Assembly: GCA_028277845.1 (NCBI GenBank)
Contig: JANQFL010000110.1
Span: 1 to 64,000, forward strand
DNA length: 64,000 bases
Direction: 5' to 3'
Origin: Sneathiellales bacterium
Lineage (GTDB): Bacteria; Pseudomonadota; Alphaproteobacteria; JANQFL01
A program made the translations under genes and the position numbers. This document shows positions 47,420 to 57,064 of the stretch, one piece after another. Each line of letters opens with the position of its first letter. Position 1 is the stretch's first letter. The notes beneath the pieces were generated by a model. The model was not told where the DNA came from. It made no database searches and saw only the letters and a program-made list of their open reading frames with translations.

Positions 47420-47436
47420 CCGCGTTCAGATGAATA

Positions 47437-47466
47437 TGTCTACGGCCGTTGTCCTTGATTGGATCA
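47437..47466 (-). promoter_or_regulatory. Candidate sigmaE-type promoter (lipid operon)
   Basis: Minus strand TGATCC-aatcaaggacaacggccg(18)-TAGACA. Confidence 0.65.
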
Positions 47467-47488
47467 CTCGAAATTACGCCATTCCGGG

Positions 47489-47518
47489 TGATCCACGGGA
47501 AAGCCGGCAACGTAGACG
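47489..47518 (+). promoter_or_regulatory. Candidate sigmaE-type autoregulatory promoter
   Basis: Plus strand TGATCC-acgggaaagccggcaacg(18)-TAGACG. Confidence 0.65.
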
Positions 47519-47597
47519 TAATATGGATGCATCATGCACGCTTCGCCGCTCAACCGCGGAATTGGTATCAAATGGCCGTCCGGCTTATGCTGATCGC

Positions 47598-48212
47598 ATG
47601 GGACAACGGCGTCCGCGTCCAGGCGAACTGTCGGCGGTCACCCACGGAAGCAATGCGAGGAAAAGCACTATCGATCAGTTGGATCAGTGGATTGCCGCGG
47701 TGGCCGATGCTCAGGATCGCTCTGCTTTTGCGGCCCTGTTCGAACATTTCGCGCCCCGCATCAACGCTTTTCTTCAGCGCCAAGGGAGCGATCCGGCGCA
47801 GGCGGAAGAGGTTGTGCAGGAAACCATGGTCAATGTTTGGCGCAAGGCAAGCCTGTTCGATCCCGCGCGCGCTTCCGCATCGACATGGGTGTTCACGATC
47901 GCGCGCAATTTACGCATCGACATGATTCGCAAGGCAAGCCGGCCCGAGCCGGACATGATGGATCCGGCCTTCGTGCCCGATGCCGATCCGCCACCCGAGG
48001 AGATCATCGTCCGCAATCAAACAGCCGGCCGGCTGAAGGACGCCGTCGCCAAACTGCCGCAGGCGCAGCAGGATGTTTTGCGCCTGGCCTTCTTCGAGGA
48101 AAAGGCGCACCCGCAAGTGGCCGAGGAACTGGATATCCCGCTCGGCACGGTCAAGTCGCGGATCCGCCTGGCATTCAAGAGTATCCGCTCCGAGTTTGGA
48201 GATCCGTCATGA
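47598..48212 (+). CDS. rpoE: ECF RNA polymerase sigma factor, sigmaE/ChrR type
   Basis: EEVVQETMVNVWRKASLFDPARASASTWVFTIARNLRIDMIRK; QDVLRLAFFEEKAHPQVAEELDIPLGTVKSRIRLAFKSIR. Confidence 0.88.
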   Translation: MGQRRPRPGELSAVTHGSNARKSTIDQLDQWIAAVADAQDRSAFAALFEHFAPRINAFLQRQGSDPAQAEEVVQETMVNVWRKASLFDPARASASTWVFTIARNLRIDMIRKASRPEPDMMDPAFVPDADPPPEEIIVRNQTAGRLKDAVAKLPQAQQDVLRLAFFEEKAHPQVAEELDIPLGTVKSRIRLAFKSIRSEFGDPS

Positions 48213-48871
48213 GTATTCATCACCACCCGAGCGAAGAACTCCTGCTCGATTATGCCGCCGGTGCCTTGGGCGAGGCATGGAGTCTGGCCGTTGCCACGCA
48301 TCTGGCCTTGTGCCCCGCTTGCCGCCGGACGGTTGGCCGGATGGAAGCCGTCGGTGGCAAGCTGTTGGATGACATCGCGCCGCAGCCGCTGACCGATTCG
48401 GCACGGGACGCCGTGATGGCGCGGCTGGACGAACCGGTCGGGAAGCCGGAATCGATCGCGCCGGCAGCGCCGGCCGGCGGTTCGGTTCCGCATCTGCCGC
48501 GGCCGTTGCGGGATTATGTCGGCGGCGATACGGATGCGGTGGCGTGGCGGCGCCTGGGATTGGGTGCCTATCAGGCACTTATTCTGACCGGCGACGATAA
48601 CGTTACGGCACGGCTGTTGCGTATTCCGGCCGGAAAACCGGTGCCGACCCATACGCACAACGGTCTCGAATTGACGCTCGTACTGTGCGGGGCGTTTTCC
48701 GACGCGACCGGCCATTATGGCCGGGGCGACCTGCAGGAAGCGGACGAAAACCTGGAACACCGGCCGCACGCCACACCCGAGGAGGACTGCATCTGCCTGG
48801 CGGTCACCGACGCGCCGTTGCGGTTTTCCAGCTTCGCCGCCCGGATGGTTCAGCCGTTTATCGGAATATGA
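48209..48871 (+). CDS. chrR: ChrR-type zinc-binding anti-sigma factor with cupin domain
   Basis: HHPSEELLLDYAAGALGEAWSLAVATHLALCPACRR; C-terminal cupin THTHNGLELTLVLCGAFSDATGHYGRGDL; ATGA overlap with the sigma gene. Confidence 0.9.
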   Translation: MSIHHHPSEELLLDYAAGALGEAWSLAVATHLALCPACRRTVGRMEAVGGKLLDDIAPQPLTDSARDAVMARLDEPVGKPESIAPAAPAGGSVPHLPRPLRDYVGGDTDAVAWRRLGLGAYQALILTGDDNVTARLLRIPAGKPVPTHTHNGLELTLVLCGAFSDATGHYGRGDLQEADENLEHRPHATPEEDCICLAVTDAPLRFSSFAARMVQPFIGI

Positions 48872-48893
48872 ACCGGCGGCTTTCGGCGCGCGT

Positions 48894-49286
48894 CTAAACC
48901 GCGAAAACCTGGACGCCGACAAGCACCAGCCCCAGGGTGGCGAAGTTCCAGCTGAACGTGCGCAGCCAGGGAATGCCCATGGCGTAGAGCGGCAGATACA
49001 GCACCCGCCCGCCCAGATAGAGGCCGGCGCCCCATGTGCTGAGGTGACCGCTGGTGCCGGTTACATGAACGACCAGGATGCAGGCGGCAAACAACGGGAA
49101 GGTTTCGAGAAAGTTCCACTGGGCCCGATGGAACCGCCCGACCAGACCTTGGCGGGGACGCGCCTCATCCCGTGGGCCGACGGTATAGGCGTTGCCTTCC
49201 TGCGCCTTGTAGAGAAAGGACGACAGGGAAAGATGGATCAACCCCAAAAGTACGGCGCCGAGCAGGGTCCATAACTCGAAGGTCAT
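48894..49286 (-). CDS. MAPEG family protein
   Basis: RAQWNFLETFPLFAACILVVHVTG...GAGLYLGGRVLYLPLYAMGIPWLRT. Confidence 0.88.
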   Translation of the reverse strand: MTFELWTLLGAVLLGLIHLSLSSFLYKAQEGNAYTVGPRDEARPRQGLVGRFHRAQWNFLETFPLFAACILVVHVTGTSGHLSTWGAGLYLGGRVLYLPLYAMGIPWLRTFSWNFATLGLVLVGVQVFAV

Positions 49287-49361
49287 CGCTGGCGAACGCC
49301 CCGGCCGTTGTTTCAGTTCGTGGCGCGCAGGTTACAGAACGGATTTCGGATTGCAAACCGC

Positions 49362-50006
49362 TCAGTGCTGGGGGATGCCCTTGTAGGCCATGTCGCCCCA
49401 GAGCTGCTTGACCCGCTGATTGCGTCCGCAGTTCCAACGGTAATATTTGTAGCGCAGTGGGCTCTTTTTGTAGAAATCCTGGTGATAGTCCTCGGCGTCG
49501 AAGAACGGCACTGCGTCCTTGATCGGCGTGACGACGGATTTGCCGAGATCCTTCTCCGCCTTCGCTTTCGAGTCCTCGGCCGCTTTGCGTTGTTCCGCGC
49601 CGTCAACGAATATGGCGGTTTCATAGGATTGCCCCCGGTCGCAGAACTGGCCGCCGCCGTCGGTCGGGTCGACAGACCGCCAAAACGCCGTCAGTAAGTG
49701 GTCGTAGGATACCTTCGACGGATCGTAAGTAATGCGCACCGCCTCGTAATGGCCGGTACCGCCCGCCGTAACCTGTTTGTAGGTCGGATTGGGCGAAATG
49801 CCGCCCGTATACCCCGAAACCGTGGCCACGACGCCGGGGATGGCATCGAAGTCGGATTCCACGCACCAGAAACAGCCGCCGGCGAATATGGCGGTGGCCA
49901 GTGTTTCGTCCTGCTGGGCCAGAGCGCCCTTCAACGCGAACGATCCCGCGACGAGCGCGATGGCAACAACAAGACTTGCAGTGACTGTTCGGGCGGTGCG
50001 CTGCAT
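49362..50006 (-). CDS. msrA: Peptide-methionine (S)-S-oxide reductase, exported
   Basis: AIFAGGCFWCVESDFDAIPGVVATVSGYTGG; DGGGQFCDRG; signal peptide. Confidence 0.93.
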   Translation of the reverse strand: MQRTARTVTASLVVAIALVAGSFALKGALAQQDETLATAIFAGGCFWCVESDFDAIPGVVATVSGYTGGISPNPTYKQVTAGGTGHYEAVRITYDPSKVSYDHLLTAFWRSVDPTDGGGQFCDRGQSYETAIFVDGAEQRKAAEDSKAKAEKDLGKSVVTPIKDAVPFFDAEDYHQDFYKKSPLRYKYYRWNCGRNQRVKQLWGDMAYKGIPQH

Positions 50007-50099
50007 GGTAAGGGCCTCCTTCTGGCGTCGCCCTAGAATATGCCCGCCTTGGCGGCTATCGCCACCACACAGTCTTTCACAAATGCGTGGGAAACAGGG

Positions 50100-50792
50100 T
50101 TAAGCGACCCGTTTCTGTTCCGCGGCGAAAGGACTGAGGCCGAGCCAAGTCTGTATCGCCCGAGCGATATTCTTGTCGCCGACCAGTTCGATCTTGTCCT
50201 GTTCCTTCCTGACCGTCGTCAGGCCCATCCAGATCGCCGTCATCGTGCGCAAATCGGTGGTGACGTAAAGGTCGACGTCGAACCCGGGATCCGCCCAGCA
50301 CAAATCGACCTCGCCGTCCGGCTCGATGACCAGCCACCAGTTCCGTTTGGAAGCCGGCAATTCCGAATACAGAAATTGAATCACCGTGCGCGTTTCGGGC
50401 AAGGGGTCGGTGTTGAGGTTGCGGCGCATGTCCCACATCAACAGGGACGGATCCAGGTTTTTCAGCGAAAGCGAGGATTCGACCCACTTCTGGCCCCAGA
50501 AGCCGACCGTTTCCACAACCGGGCGCAGATCCTTGCCGGCTTCGGTGAGATGGTATTCGAACACTCCCTGCGCAGATTTCAACGCCCGGCGTTCGATGAT
50601 GCCGGCGGCCTCCAGGTCCTTCAACCGTTGGGACAAAAGCGCCGGTGACATCTTTGGAACGCCTCTGCGCAAGTCGTTGAACCGTGTCGATCCGGCAATC
50701 AGTTCCCGTAATAAAACCATGGTCCAACGGGTACACAGCACCTCGGACGCCATGGCGACCGGGCAGAATTGTTTGTAGCTGGCCTGGGACAA
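50100..50792 (-). CDS. HxlR family winged-helix regulator
   Basis: TTG start after AAGGAGG; CPVAMASEVLCTRWTMVLLRELIAGSTRFNDLRRGVPKMSPALLSQRLKDLEAAGIIERR. Confidence 0.88.
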   Translation of the reverse strand: MSQASYKQFCPVAMASEVLCTRWTMVLLRELIAGSTRFNDLRRGVPKMSPALLSQRLKDLEAAGIIERRALKSAQGVFEYHLTEAGKDLRPVVETVGFWGQKWVESSLSLKNLDPSLLMWDMRRNLNTDPLPETRTVIQFLYSELPASKRNWWLVIEPDGEVDLCWADPGFDVDLYVTTDLRTMTAIWMGLTTVRKEQDKIELVGDKNIARAIQTWLGLSPFAAEQKRVA

Positions 50793-50842
50793 AGCAGCCT
50801 CCTTGTCGTTTGTTTTGCGAAAATCTATCGGACCGCTCCGGA

Positions 50843-50868
50843 CTGTACCAGTACAGTTTCTGTACTGG
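50843..50868. promoter_or_regulatory. Overlapping palindromic operator between hxlR and DUF1330 gene
   Basis: CTGTAC-CA-GTACAG-TTT-CTGTAC(TGG); ccagtacag-ttt-ctgtactgg is a perfect palindrome. Confidence 0.7.
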
Positions 50869-50928
50869 CGGAAACAAACTCGTCTCAACCAATCTGGGTT
50901 CTTTGCAATCGAAATCGGGAGAACGAAG

Positions 50929-51255
50929 ATGAGCGTCTTTCTGATAGCCGACATCAAGGTCACGGACGACGGCTGGGTTCCTGAGTACGCCGGTCATGTG
51001 CACGACATCGTCGCCCGGCACGGCGGCCGGTATCTGTCCCGCAGCGGCAACATTCGTACGCTGGAGGGAATGCCCTCAGATTCCACCCTGATGGCCATCA
51101 TCCAGTTTCCGGCCATGGAAAATGTCGACGCGTTCGTCGCCGACCCGGAGTACGAACCCTACGGCAGCGCGCGGCAAGCCGGGAGCATCAGCCGCATGCA
51201 GGTCATAGATGACAGCGACGTAGCCGGAACCATTCCTTATCTGACGGGCAGTTGA
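50929..51255 (+). CDS. DUF1330 family protein
   Basis: FLIADIKVTDDGWVPEYAGHVHDIVARHGGRYLSRSGNIRTLEG. Confidence 0.88.
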   Translation: MSVFLIADIKVTDDGWVPEYAGHVHDIVARHGGRYLSRSGNIRTLEGMPSDSTLMAIIQFPAMENVDAFVADPEYEPYGSARQAGSISRMQVIDDSDVAGTIPYLTGS

Positions 51256-52808
51256 CGCCTGACTTGGTCCTTCAGTTCACGCCGGATATACCACTGGCCG
51301 CTTTCGTCGTTGTGGTGGCGCATGTATGTGTTTTCCAGATAGATGGACACACGGGGTTGCAGCCGCGCCAATTCGTGATTGATACGGTCGACAAAGACGT
51401 ATGGCACGCGCTCCCGGTCGAGCGTCGCAAGAATGTCGTCGATCTGTTCCGGCAGGAACCACTTCCACGACCAGCCGACCGTCCGGTGCGGGGATCGCCG
51501 GCCCGAAAGTTCATGAACGATGGCGTGACCGAACGCGTAGATAGGGCCGGGCAGTGCGTCCGGTGAACGGAGAAACCGTGCACCCTTCAGCATGACCCGG
51601 TAGTGCTCGCTGATTTGCACCTGATACGCGCGGGCGCCGGTTTTCTGCACGGCGACTTCGGACAACATCGGGCGCGCCTTGCGCACGAAGTCGTCCGCCA
51701 GTCCGGCGGTCGCGGTCAGAATGACGACGGCGCCGATCATGGCCTGACGCGCCGTCCCGATACGGTTTCCATCGTTCAGCCAGGCGCAAAGCCGGTCCAC
51801 GCCCACAACGGCAAACAAGCCGACGGGCAGCAGCACCAACAGCGTGTGGTAATACCACCAGGAAAATCGTTGTACGAGGAACAAGCCGGCGCCGACGACA
51901 ATCCATGTCACCAGCAATGCGCCAAACAGATCCCGGTCACGGCGTATCCACTGCACGATCGCGATGACGGCGAACAGTGCCCACGGCGCGACACCGGAAA
52001 TATAAAAACTTGCGGCAGTGGCCAGGCGTGTCACGCTGGCGGGCGGAGACGAGGCGAGAGCCTTCGGAGGGTAGACAAAGGCGGTCCACAGAAGGTCGTC
52101 GAGGTGTCCTGACCAGTGATACAACAGGACGACGCTTCCCAGGACCGCGACGACTCCCGCGGTGGCAGGCAGGACGGCTTTGAGCAATAGTGCGCCGACC
52201 GACATGCGGTTGCCGCGCCACAAATACATCAGTGCGACCAGCCAGAGCACCATGCAAAGGACCGCCAGCAGGAGCTTGAAGACAACGGCGATACCGGCCA
52301 GGAGGCCACTGGCGAAAAACAGGGCGGCCAACCATTGTGGACTGCGTTGCGCCCAAACAAGGCACAGAAAAAACGCGAACAGGGGAAAGGCGACGATAAA
52401 CTCCAGCTGCGTGAGCTCGGCTTCCCCCGACATGCCGTAATAGACGCCGACCGTTGCGACCGGCACGAACGCCGACAGCCATTTGTTCCGGAAGGCGCCG
52501 CGCAAAGTCGCCATCAGAACGGCGGAAAACGCCAACATCCAAATCAGTTCGAACAAGTGGATGCGGGATTCGCTGAAGCCGAACAAGCGTCCGGCGGCCA
52601 GGTAAAACCAATAGATGCCCGGTTGCTTGTTGTCCCAGTAATCGGCGTAGTACACCGCGCCCTTGTCGAGTTGCTGTGCGCCATAGGAAAAAAGCGCCTG
52701 GTCCGGACCGAAGGGATAGTAAAGGTTGGCGGCACCCATCAGAACGATGACGGCGAACGCAAACAGGTAGGCGCCTGCTTCCATGCTCCAGACAATTCTG
52801 GCGTTCAT
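51237..52808 (-). CDS. Membrane glycosyltransferase (GT39/ArnT-like)
   Basis: Multi-TM; YYADYWDNKQPGIYWFYLAAGRLFG. Confidence 0.75.
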   Translation of the reverse strand: MNARIVWSMEAGAYLFAFAVIVLMGAANLYYPFGPDQALFSYGAQQLDKGAVYYADYWDNKQPGIYWFYLAAGRLFGFSESRIHLFELIWMLAFSAVLMATLRGAFRNKWLSAFVPVATVGVYYGMSGEAELTQLEFIVAFPLFAFFLCLVWAQRSPQWLAALFFASGLLAGIAVVFKLLLAVLCMVLWLVALMYLWRGNRMSVGALLLKAVLPATAGVVAVLGSVVLLYHWSGHLDDLLWTAFVYPPKALASSPPASVTRLATAASFYISGVAPWALFAVIAIVQWIRRDRDLFGALLVTWIVVGAGLFLVQRFSWWYYHTLLVLLPVGLFAVVGVDRLCAWLNDGNRIGTARQAMIGAVVILTATAGLADDFVRKARPMLSEVAVQKTGARAYQVQISEHYRVMLKGARFLRSPDALPGPIYAFGHAIVHELSGRRSPHRTVGWSWKWFLPEQIDDILATLDRERVPYVFVDRINHELARLQPRVSIYLENTYMRHHNDESGQWYIRRELKDQVRRQLPVR

Positions 52809-52943
52809 TTCGTCCCGATCCCAGTTTTGCCACGATGACACATGCTGTGCGCGCACAAACGTGTGTCAATTCGCCAACAATAGGGGTTTTAGGAGGATCG
52901 GGTGAACAAATAAGAAATACTCCGGATCAACCCGGGCAAGTAG

Positions 52944-53297
52944 TCAGTTCTCCGACCAGACCGCCAACTCGTTGCCGTTGGGGTCCTGGAAGTGAAAGCG
53001 CCGGCCGCCGGGAAAGGCATAGATCTGCTGGCTGATCGTGCCGCCGGCGGCGCTGATGGCGTCCAGGGTGTTCTCGAGATCGTCGGCATACAGCACGACC
53101 AGGATGCCGGGAGATGCCGGTTTGACGCCGTCGACGCCGTTGAAACCACCGTCGATTCCGGCGCCGTCAAAGCTGATGTAGTCCGGTCCCCAATCGGTGA
53201 ATTCCCAACCGAACAGCGATCCGTAAAACGCCTTGGTGGCCGCCGCGTCTTTCAACGGCAACTCGATGTAGTTGATGGACTTGTCCTTCGGCGCCAT
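52944..53297 (-). CDS. VOC family protein
   Basis: NYIELPLKDAAATKAFYGSLFGWEFTDWGPDY; FHFQDPNGNELAVWSE. Confidence 0.9.
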   Translation of the reverse strand: MAPKDKSINYIELPLKDAAATKAFYGSLFGWEFTDWGPDYISFDGAGIDGGFNGVDGVKPASPGILVVLYADDLENTLDAISAAGGTISQQIYAFPGGRRFHFQDPNGNELAVWSEN

Positions 53298-53416
53298 TGT
53301 CGTCTCCCGCGGCTGAAATCCAGCATTTTTCGCAATTTCATATGCAGGGTATCAGAAATGCCGCCATGAGAACATAACGGAAACATTCAAGCGCGAACAT
53401 TCATTTCCGGGCGGCA

Positions 53417-54301
53417 TCAATCAAAGAACGACTGAAAGTGCGCCAGCACCTCTTCTGGTGCCTCCTCGGCCAGATAATGCCCGGCGTTCACCGGGGCCCC
53501 GTCGACGTCGGCCGCGCTGTAGGCGCGCCACAGATCGAGCGGTTCGTACCAGGCGCCGATCCTGCCCTTCGATCCCCACAGTACCAGGAGCGGGCAGGCG
53601 ATTTTGTCGCCTGCCTCACGGCTTGCACGGTCGTGTTCGAGGTCGATGGTCGCGGCGGCCCGGTAGTCCTCGCACATACCGCCGATCATCGCCGGATCGC
53701 GCACGGCGGCAAGATAGTCGGCCAGCGCGTCCGGGTGAAAGAAGTCGTCGTCCTTCGGTTCCCGTGAGGTATGGGCGCGGAACCAGTCTTCGGGCGCCAG
53801 GTTGATCAGGTTCTCCGGAAACGGGTGACGCTGGGCCAGCCAGAACCAATGATAGTAGCCCATGGCGAAAGCCATATCGGTGCGCTCGAAGTGCTCGATG
53901 GTCGGGACGATATCGAGCACGGCCAGTTTGCGCACCCGTTCGGGTGCATCCAAGGCCAGCCGGTGCGCGACACGGGCGCCCCGGTCGTGGCTCGCGACCT
54001 GAAAGGATTCGTGGCCGAGCCCGGTCATCAGTTCGGCAAGGTCCCGTGCCATGGGCCGCTTGGCATAGGGCGCATGATCGTCACTGACGCCCGGTTTGAA
54101 CGACCGGCCATAGCCGCGTAAGTCGGGACAGATCACGGTGAACCGTTCCGCCAGAACCGGCGCCACCGCGTGCCACATGGCGTGGGTCTGCGGATTGCCG
54201 TGCAACATCAGCAACGGCGGGCCGCTGCCGCCTATGCGTAGGCGCAGATCTCCGCCGCTGACGGCGATGCTGCGCAGATCGAAGCCTTCGAAGAAAGCCA
54301 C
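53417..54301 (-). CDS. Alpha/beta hydrolase, haloacetate dehalogenase-like
   Basis: MLHGNPQTHAMW, ASHDRGARVAHRLALD, HFERTDMAFAMGYYHWFWLAQ. Confidence 0.85.
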   Translation of the reverse strand: MAFFEGFDLRSIAVSGGDLRLRIGGSGPPLLMLHGNPQTHAMWHAVAPVLAERFTVICPDLRGYGRSFKPGVSDDHAPYAKRPMARDLAELMTGLGHESFQVASHDRGARVAHRLALDAPERVRKLAVLDIVPTIEHFERTDMAFAMGYYHWFWLAQRHPFPENLINLAPEDWFRAHTSREPKDDDFFHPDALADYLAAVRDPAMIGGMCEDYRAAATIDLEHDRASREAGDKIACPLLVLWGSKGRIGAWYEPLDLWRAYSAADVDGAPVNAGHYLAEEAPEEVLAHFQSFFD

Positions 54302-54316
54302 CGTCTGCGGCCCGGC

Positions 54317-55297
54317 CTAGCGGTTGACATCGACTACGACGCGGCCACGGGTCTTGCCCGCCATCTGGTCCGATGCGGTGGCGATGGCGTCGCCGAGGGC
54401 GATCTCACTGATCATGGCTTCGATGTGTGCGATGTCCAAATCCGTGGCCAACCGGTTCCAGGCCTCCACGCGGTCCGCCTTGGGCCGGTAGACGCTGTCG
54501 ATGCCGGCCAGCGTCACGCGGCGCAGGATGAACGGCATCACCGTCGCCGGCAGGTCGAAGCCCTGGGCCAGGCCGCAAGCCGTGACCGTGCCGCCGTATT
54601 TGGTGGTGGCGCAGATGTTGGCGAGCGTGTGGCTGCCGACCGCGTCGACGGCGCCGGCCCAGCGTTCCTTGCCGAGTGGCCGTCCCGGTTCGGCCAGAGT
54701 GTTGCGGTCGATGATGTCCGCCGCGCCCAGGTCCTTGAGATAGACCTCCTGGTCGGGCCGGCCGGTCGAGGCAATGACGGTGTAGCCCAGCTTGGCCAGC
54801 AGCGAGATGGCGACCGAACCGACGCCGCCGGCCGAGCCGGTGACGATGATTTCGCCCTGGTCCGGCGTGACGCCGTTTTTCTCCAGCCCCAGGACGCACA
54901 GCATGGCGGTGTACCCGGCGGTGCCGATACCCATGGCCTGGCGCGGCGTGAAGGCTTCCGGCAGCGGCACCAGCCAGTCGCCCTTGAGCCGGGCGGTCTG
55001 TGCCAGGCCGCCCCAGTGCACCTCGCCGACGCCCCAGCCGTTGAGCACCACCTTGTCGCCGGCGGCGAAGTCGGCGTGGCTGCTCTCGGTCACCGTGCCC
55101 GCGAGGTCGATGCCCGGCACCATGGGGAAGCTGCGCACCACCGGCGACGAGCCCGTGATGGCCAGGCTGTCCTTGTAATTGAGGGTCGAATAGTCGACCT
55201 GCACGGTGACGTCGCCCTCGGGCAACTGGCTCTCGTCGACGTCGCTCAGCTCGGCGCGGTATCCGTCGTCGTCTTTATTGATCAGGATGGCTTTCAT
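54317..55297 (-). CDS. acuI: Acryloyl-CoA reductase / YhdH-type MDR oxidoreductase
   Basis: [52 protein letters not shown]. Confidence 0.9.
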   Translation of the reverse strand: MKAILINKDDDGYRAELSDVDESQLPEGDVTVQVDYSTLNYKDSLAITGSSPVVRSFPMVPGIDLAGTVTESSHADFAAGDKVVLNGWGVGEVHWGGLAQTARLKGDWLVPLPEAFTPRQAMGIGTAGYTAMLCVLGLEKNGVTPDQGEIIVTGSAGGVGSVAISLLAKLGYTVIASTGRPDQEVYLKDLGAADIIDRNTLAEPGRPLGKERWAGAVDAVGSHTLANICATTKYGGTVTACGLAQGFDLPATVMPFILRRVTLAGIDSVYRPKADRVEAWNRLATDLDIAHIEAMISEIALGDAIATASDQMAGKTRGRVVVDVNR

Positions 55298-55339
55298 GGT
55301 CGGTGTCCTCGGGCAGTCGATGGTTGTTGTTGAAAAGAT

Positions 55340-55990
55340 CTACCGCGGCAGGGCGGCGAAGAAACTGTCGGCGAACAGATCGATGGGGTCGTTGGAACGC
55401 ATGAGCTTGGCGCGCAGCACCGCGCCCTCCCAGCCGATCCAGAACAGGGCGGCCAGGGAATCGCAATCGGCATCGGCGGCGATCTCACCGGCCGCCTTGG
55501 CATCGTCCAGGCAACGGGCCACCCGCACCTGCCAGTCGCCGAACACGGCATCGGCGTGGCGGCGGAAGTCGTCGTGGGTGGCACCCAGTTCCTGCGCCAG
55601 GTTGCCGATCAGGCAACCACGGCGGAAATCGAACCGCACCATGCCGTCCCGGGCGTCGGCAACGAAATCCCGCAGGCGGTCCAGCGGTGCGCGGGCCTCG
55701 TTGCGCAGCCAGCGGTCCAGCTTCTTGGCGAAATACGCCGCGTAGCCGTCCATGACAGCGCGGCCGAAGTCGTCCTTGCTGGCGAAGTAGTGGTAGAACG
55801 ATCCCTTCGGTACATCGGCCCGTTTCAACACCGCGTCGATACCGGTGCTGGCGAAACCGTGTTCCGTCAGGATTTCGATGCCGCAGCGCACCAGCTTTTC
55901 GCGGGTTTCCAACCGGCCGCCGTCTTTCTTGGGCGGGCGGCCCCGGCGCTTCGCTTGTAATGGCCGTAGAGGCATGGCTTCCATCGTCAT
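55340..55990 (-). CDS. TetR/AcrR family regulator
   Basis: RCGIEILTEHGFASTGIDAVLKRADVPKGSFYHYFASKDDFGRAV. Confidence 0.92.
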   Translation of the reverse strand: MTMEAMPLRPLQAKRRGRPPKKDGGRLETREKLVRCGIEILTEHGFASTGIDAVLKRADVPKGSFYHYFASKDDFGRAVMDGYAAYFAKKLDRWLRNEARAPLDRLRDFVADARDGMVRFDFRRGCLIGNLAQELGATHDDFRRHADAVFGDWQVRVARCLDDAKAAGEIAADADCDSLAALFWIGWEGAVLRAKLMRSNDPIDLFADSFFAALPR

Positions 55991-56000
55991 GTTTAATTAA

Positions 56001-56015
56001 TAGACTGGTCGTCTA
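56001..56015. promoter_or_regulatory. TetR operator-like inverted repeat
   Basis: tagac-tggtc-gtcta just upstream of the TetR start. Confidence 0.45.
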
Positions 56016-56171
56016 AAAAATGTCAACAGGAAGGAATGGGCCGTTTTCGGTAGCCATGGCGGTGTCCCGTATTGCGGAAAGACGCGGTTCTTCGGCATGG
56101 CACCCGCACGACTTGTGCTAGAACGGACGGATCGGCAATTGCCGTCTGGAAGCGGCCGGGGAGGAAAAGAC

Positions 56172-57056
56172 ATGGCGCAGATCAAAATCCAATTCAGTCT
56201 GTTTTCGGCGTTTTACTCGCCGCTGATCTCCGTCATGTCCGGCGGGTTCCTCAAGGACGAAGGCCTCGAGGCCGACTGGTCGGTGGCGCCGCCGGGCACG
56301 TCGGCCATCGCCGCCGTGGCGGCCGGCGAGGTGGACGTGGTGCAGTCGGCGTTGAGCCAGGGCTTCGGCCCGCTGGGCAAGGGCGAGACACCGCCGGCGG
56401 TGCACTTCGCCCAGATCAACGAGATGGACGGCTTCTTCCTGACCGCCCGCGAGCCCGATCCCGACTTCACCTGGGACAAGCTGGAAGGATCGGACGCCGT
56501 GTTGTTCGGCGGCGGCCAGCCGCTGGCCATGTTCAAATTCGCCTGCCACAAGGCCGGCATCGATTACGAAAAGATCGCCGCCATCAATCCGGGCAGCGCC
56601 GACATCGACGCCGCCTTCCGCACCGGCCAGGGCCAGTACGTGCAGCAGCAGGGCCCGTTCCCACAGCAACTGGAGAAGGACGGCGTCGGCCATGTGGTCG
56701 CCCAGGTCGGCAGGCAGATCGGCCCGTGCGGCTTTTCCAGCCTCGCCAGCACCCGCGAATGGCTTGACACCGACAAGGCCAAGGCCTTCATGCGTGCCTA
56801 CCGCAAGACCCGCGCCTATATCAACGACACTCCAGCCGCCGAGATCGCCGCCGCCGAAAAACCCTACTTCCCCGACATCGATGAAGACGTGCTGGCCGAC
56901 TGCATCGCCACCTACCAGCAACTGGGCTGCTGGACCCCGCACGTGGAGATCACCGAAGCCGCCTATCAGGCGACCCTCGACATCTTCCAATACAACGACC
57001 TGATCAGCGAACGCTTTGCCTACGACCAGGTGTGCGCGCCATCGCCGGAGGAGTGA
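56172..57056 (+). CDS. NMT1/THI5-like substrate-binding protein without obvious signal peptide
   Basis: FYSPLISVMSGGFLKDEGLEADWSVAPPGTSAIAAVAAGEVDVVQSALSQ. Confidence 0.75.
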   Translation: MAQIKIQFSLFSAFYSPLISVMSGGFLKDEGLEADWSVAPPGTSAIAAVAAGEVDVVQSALSQGFGPLGKGETPPAVHFAQINEMDGFFLTAREPDPDFTWDKLEGSDAVLFGGGQPLAMFKFACHKAGIDYEKIAAINPGSADIDAAFRTGQGQYVQQQGPFPQQLEKDGVGHVVAQVGRQIGPCGFSSLASTREWLDTDKAKAFMRAYRKTRAYINDTPAAEIAAAEKPYFPDIDEDVLADCIATYQQLGCWTPHVEITEAAYQATLDIFQYNDLISERFAYDQVCAPSPEE

Positions 57057-57064
57057 GAAAAGGT

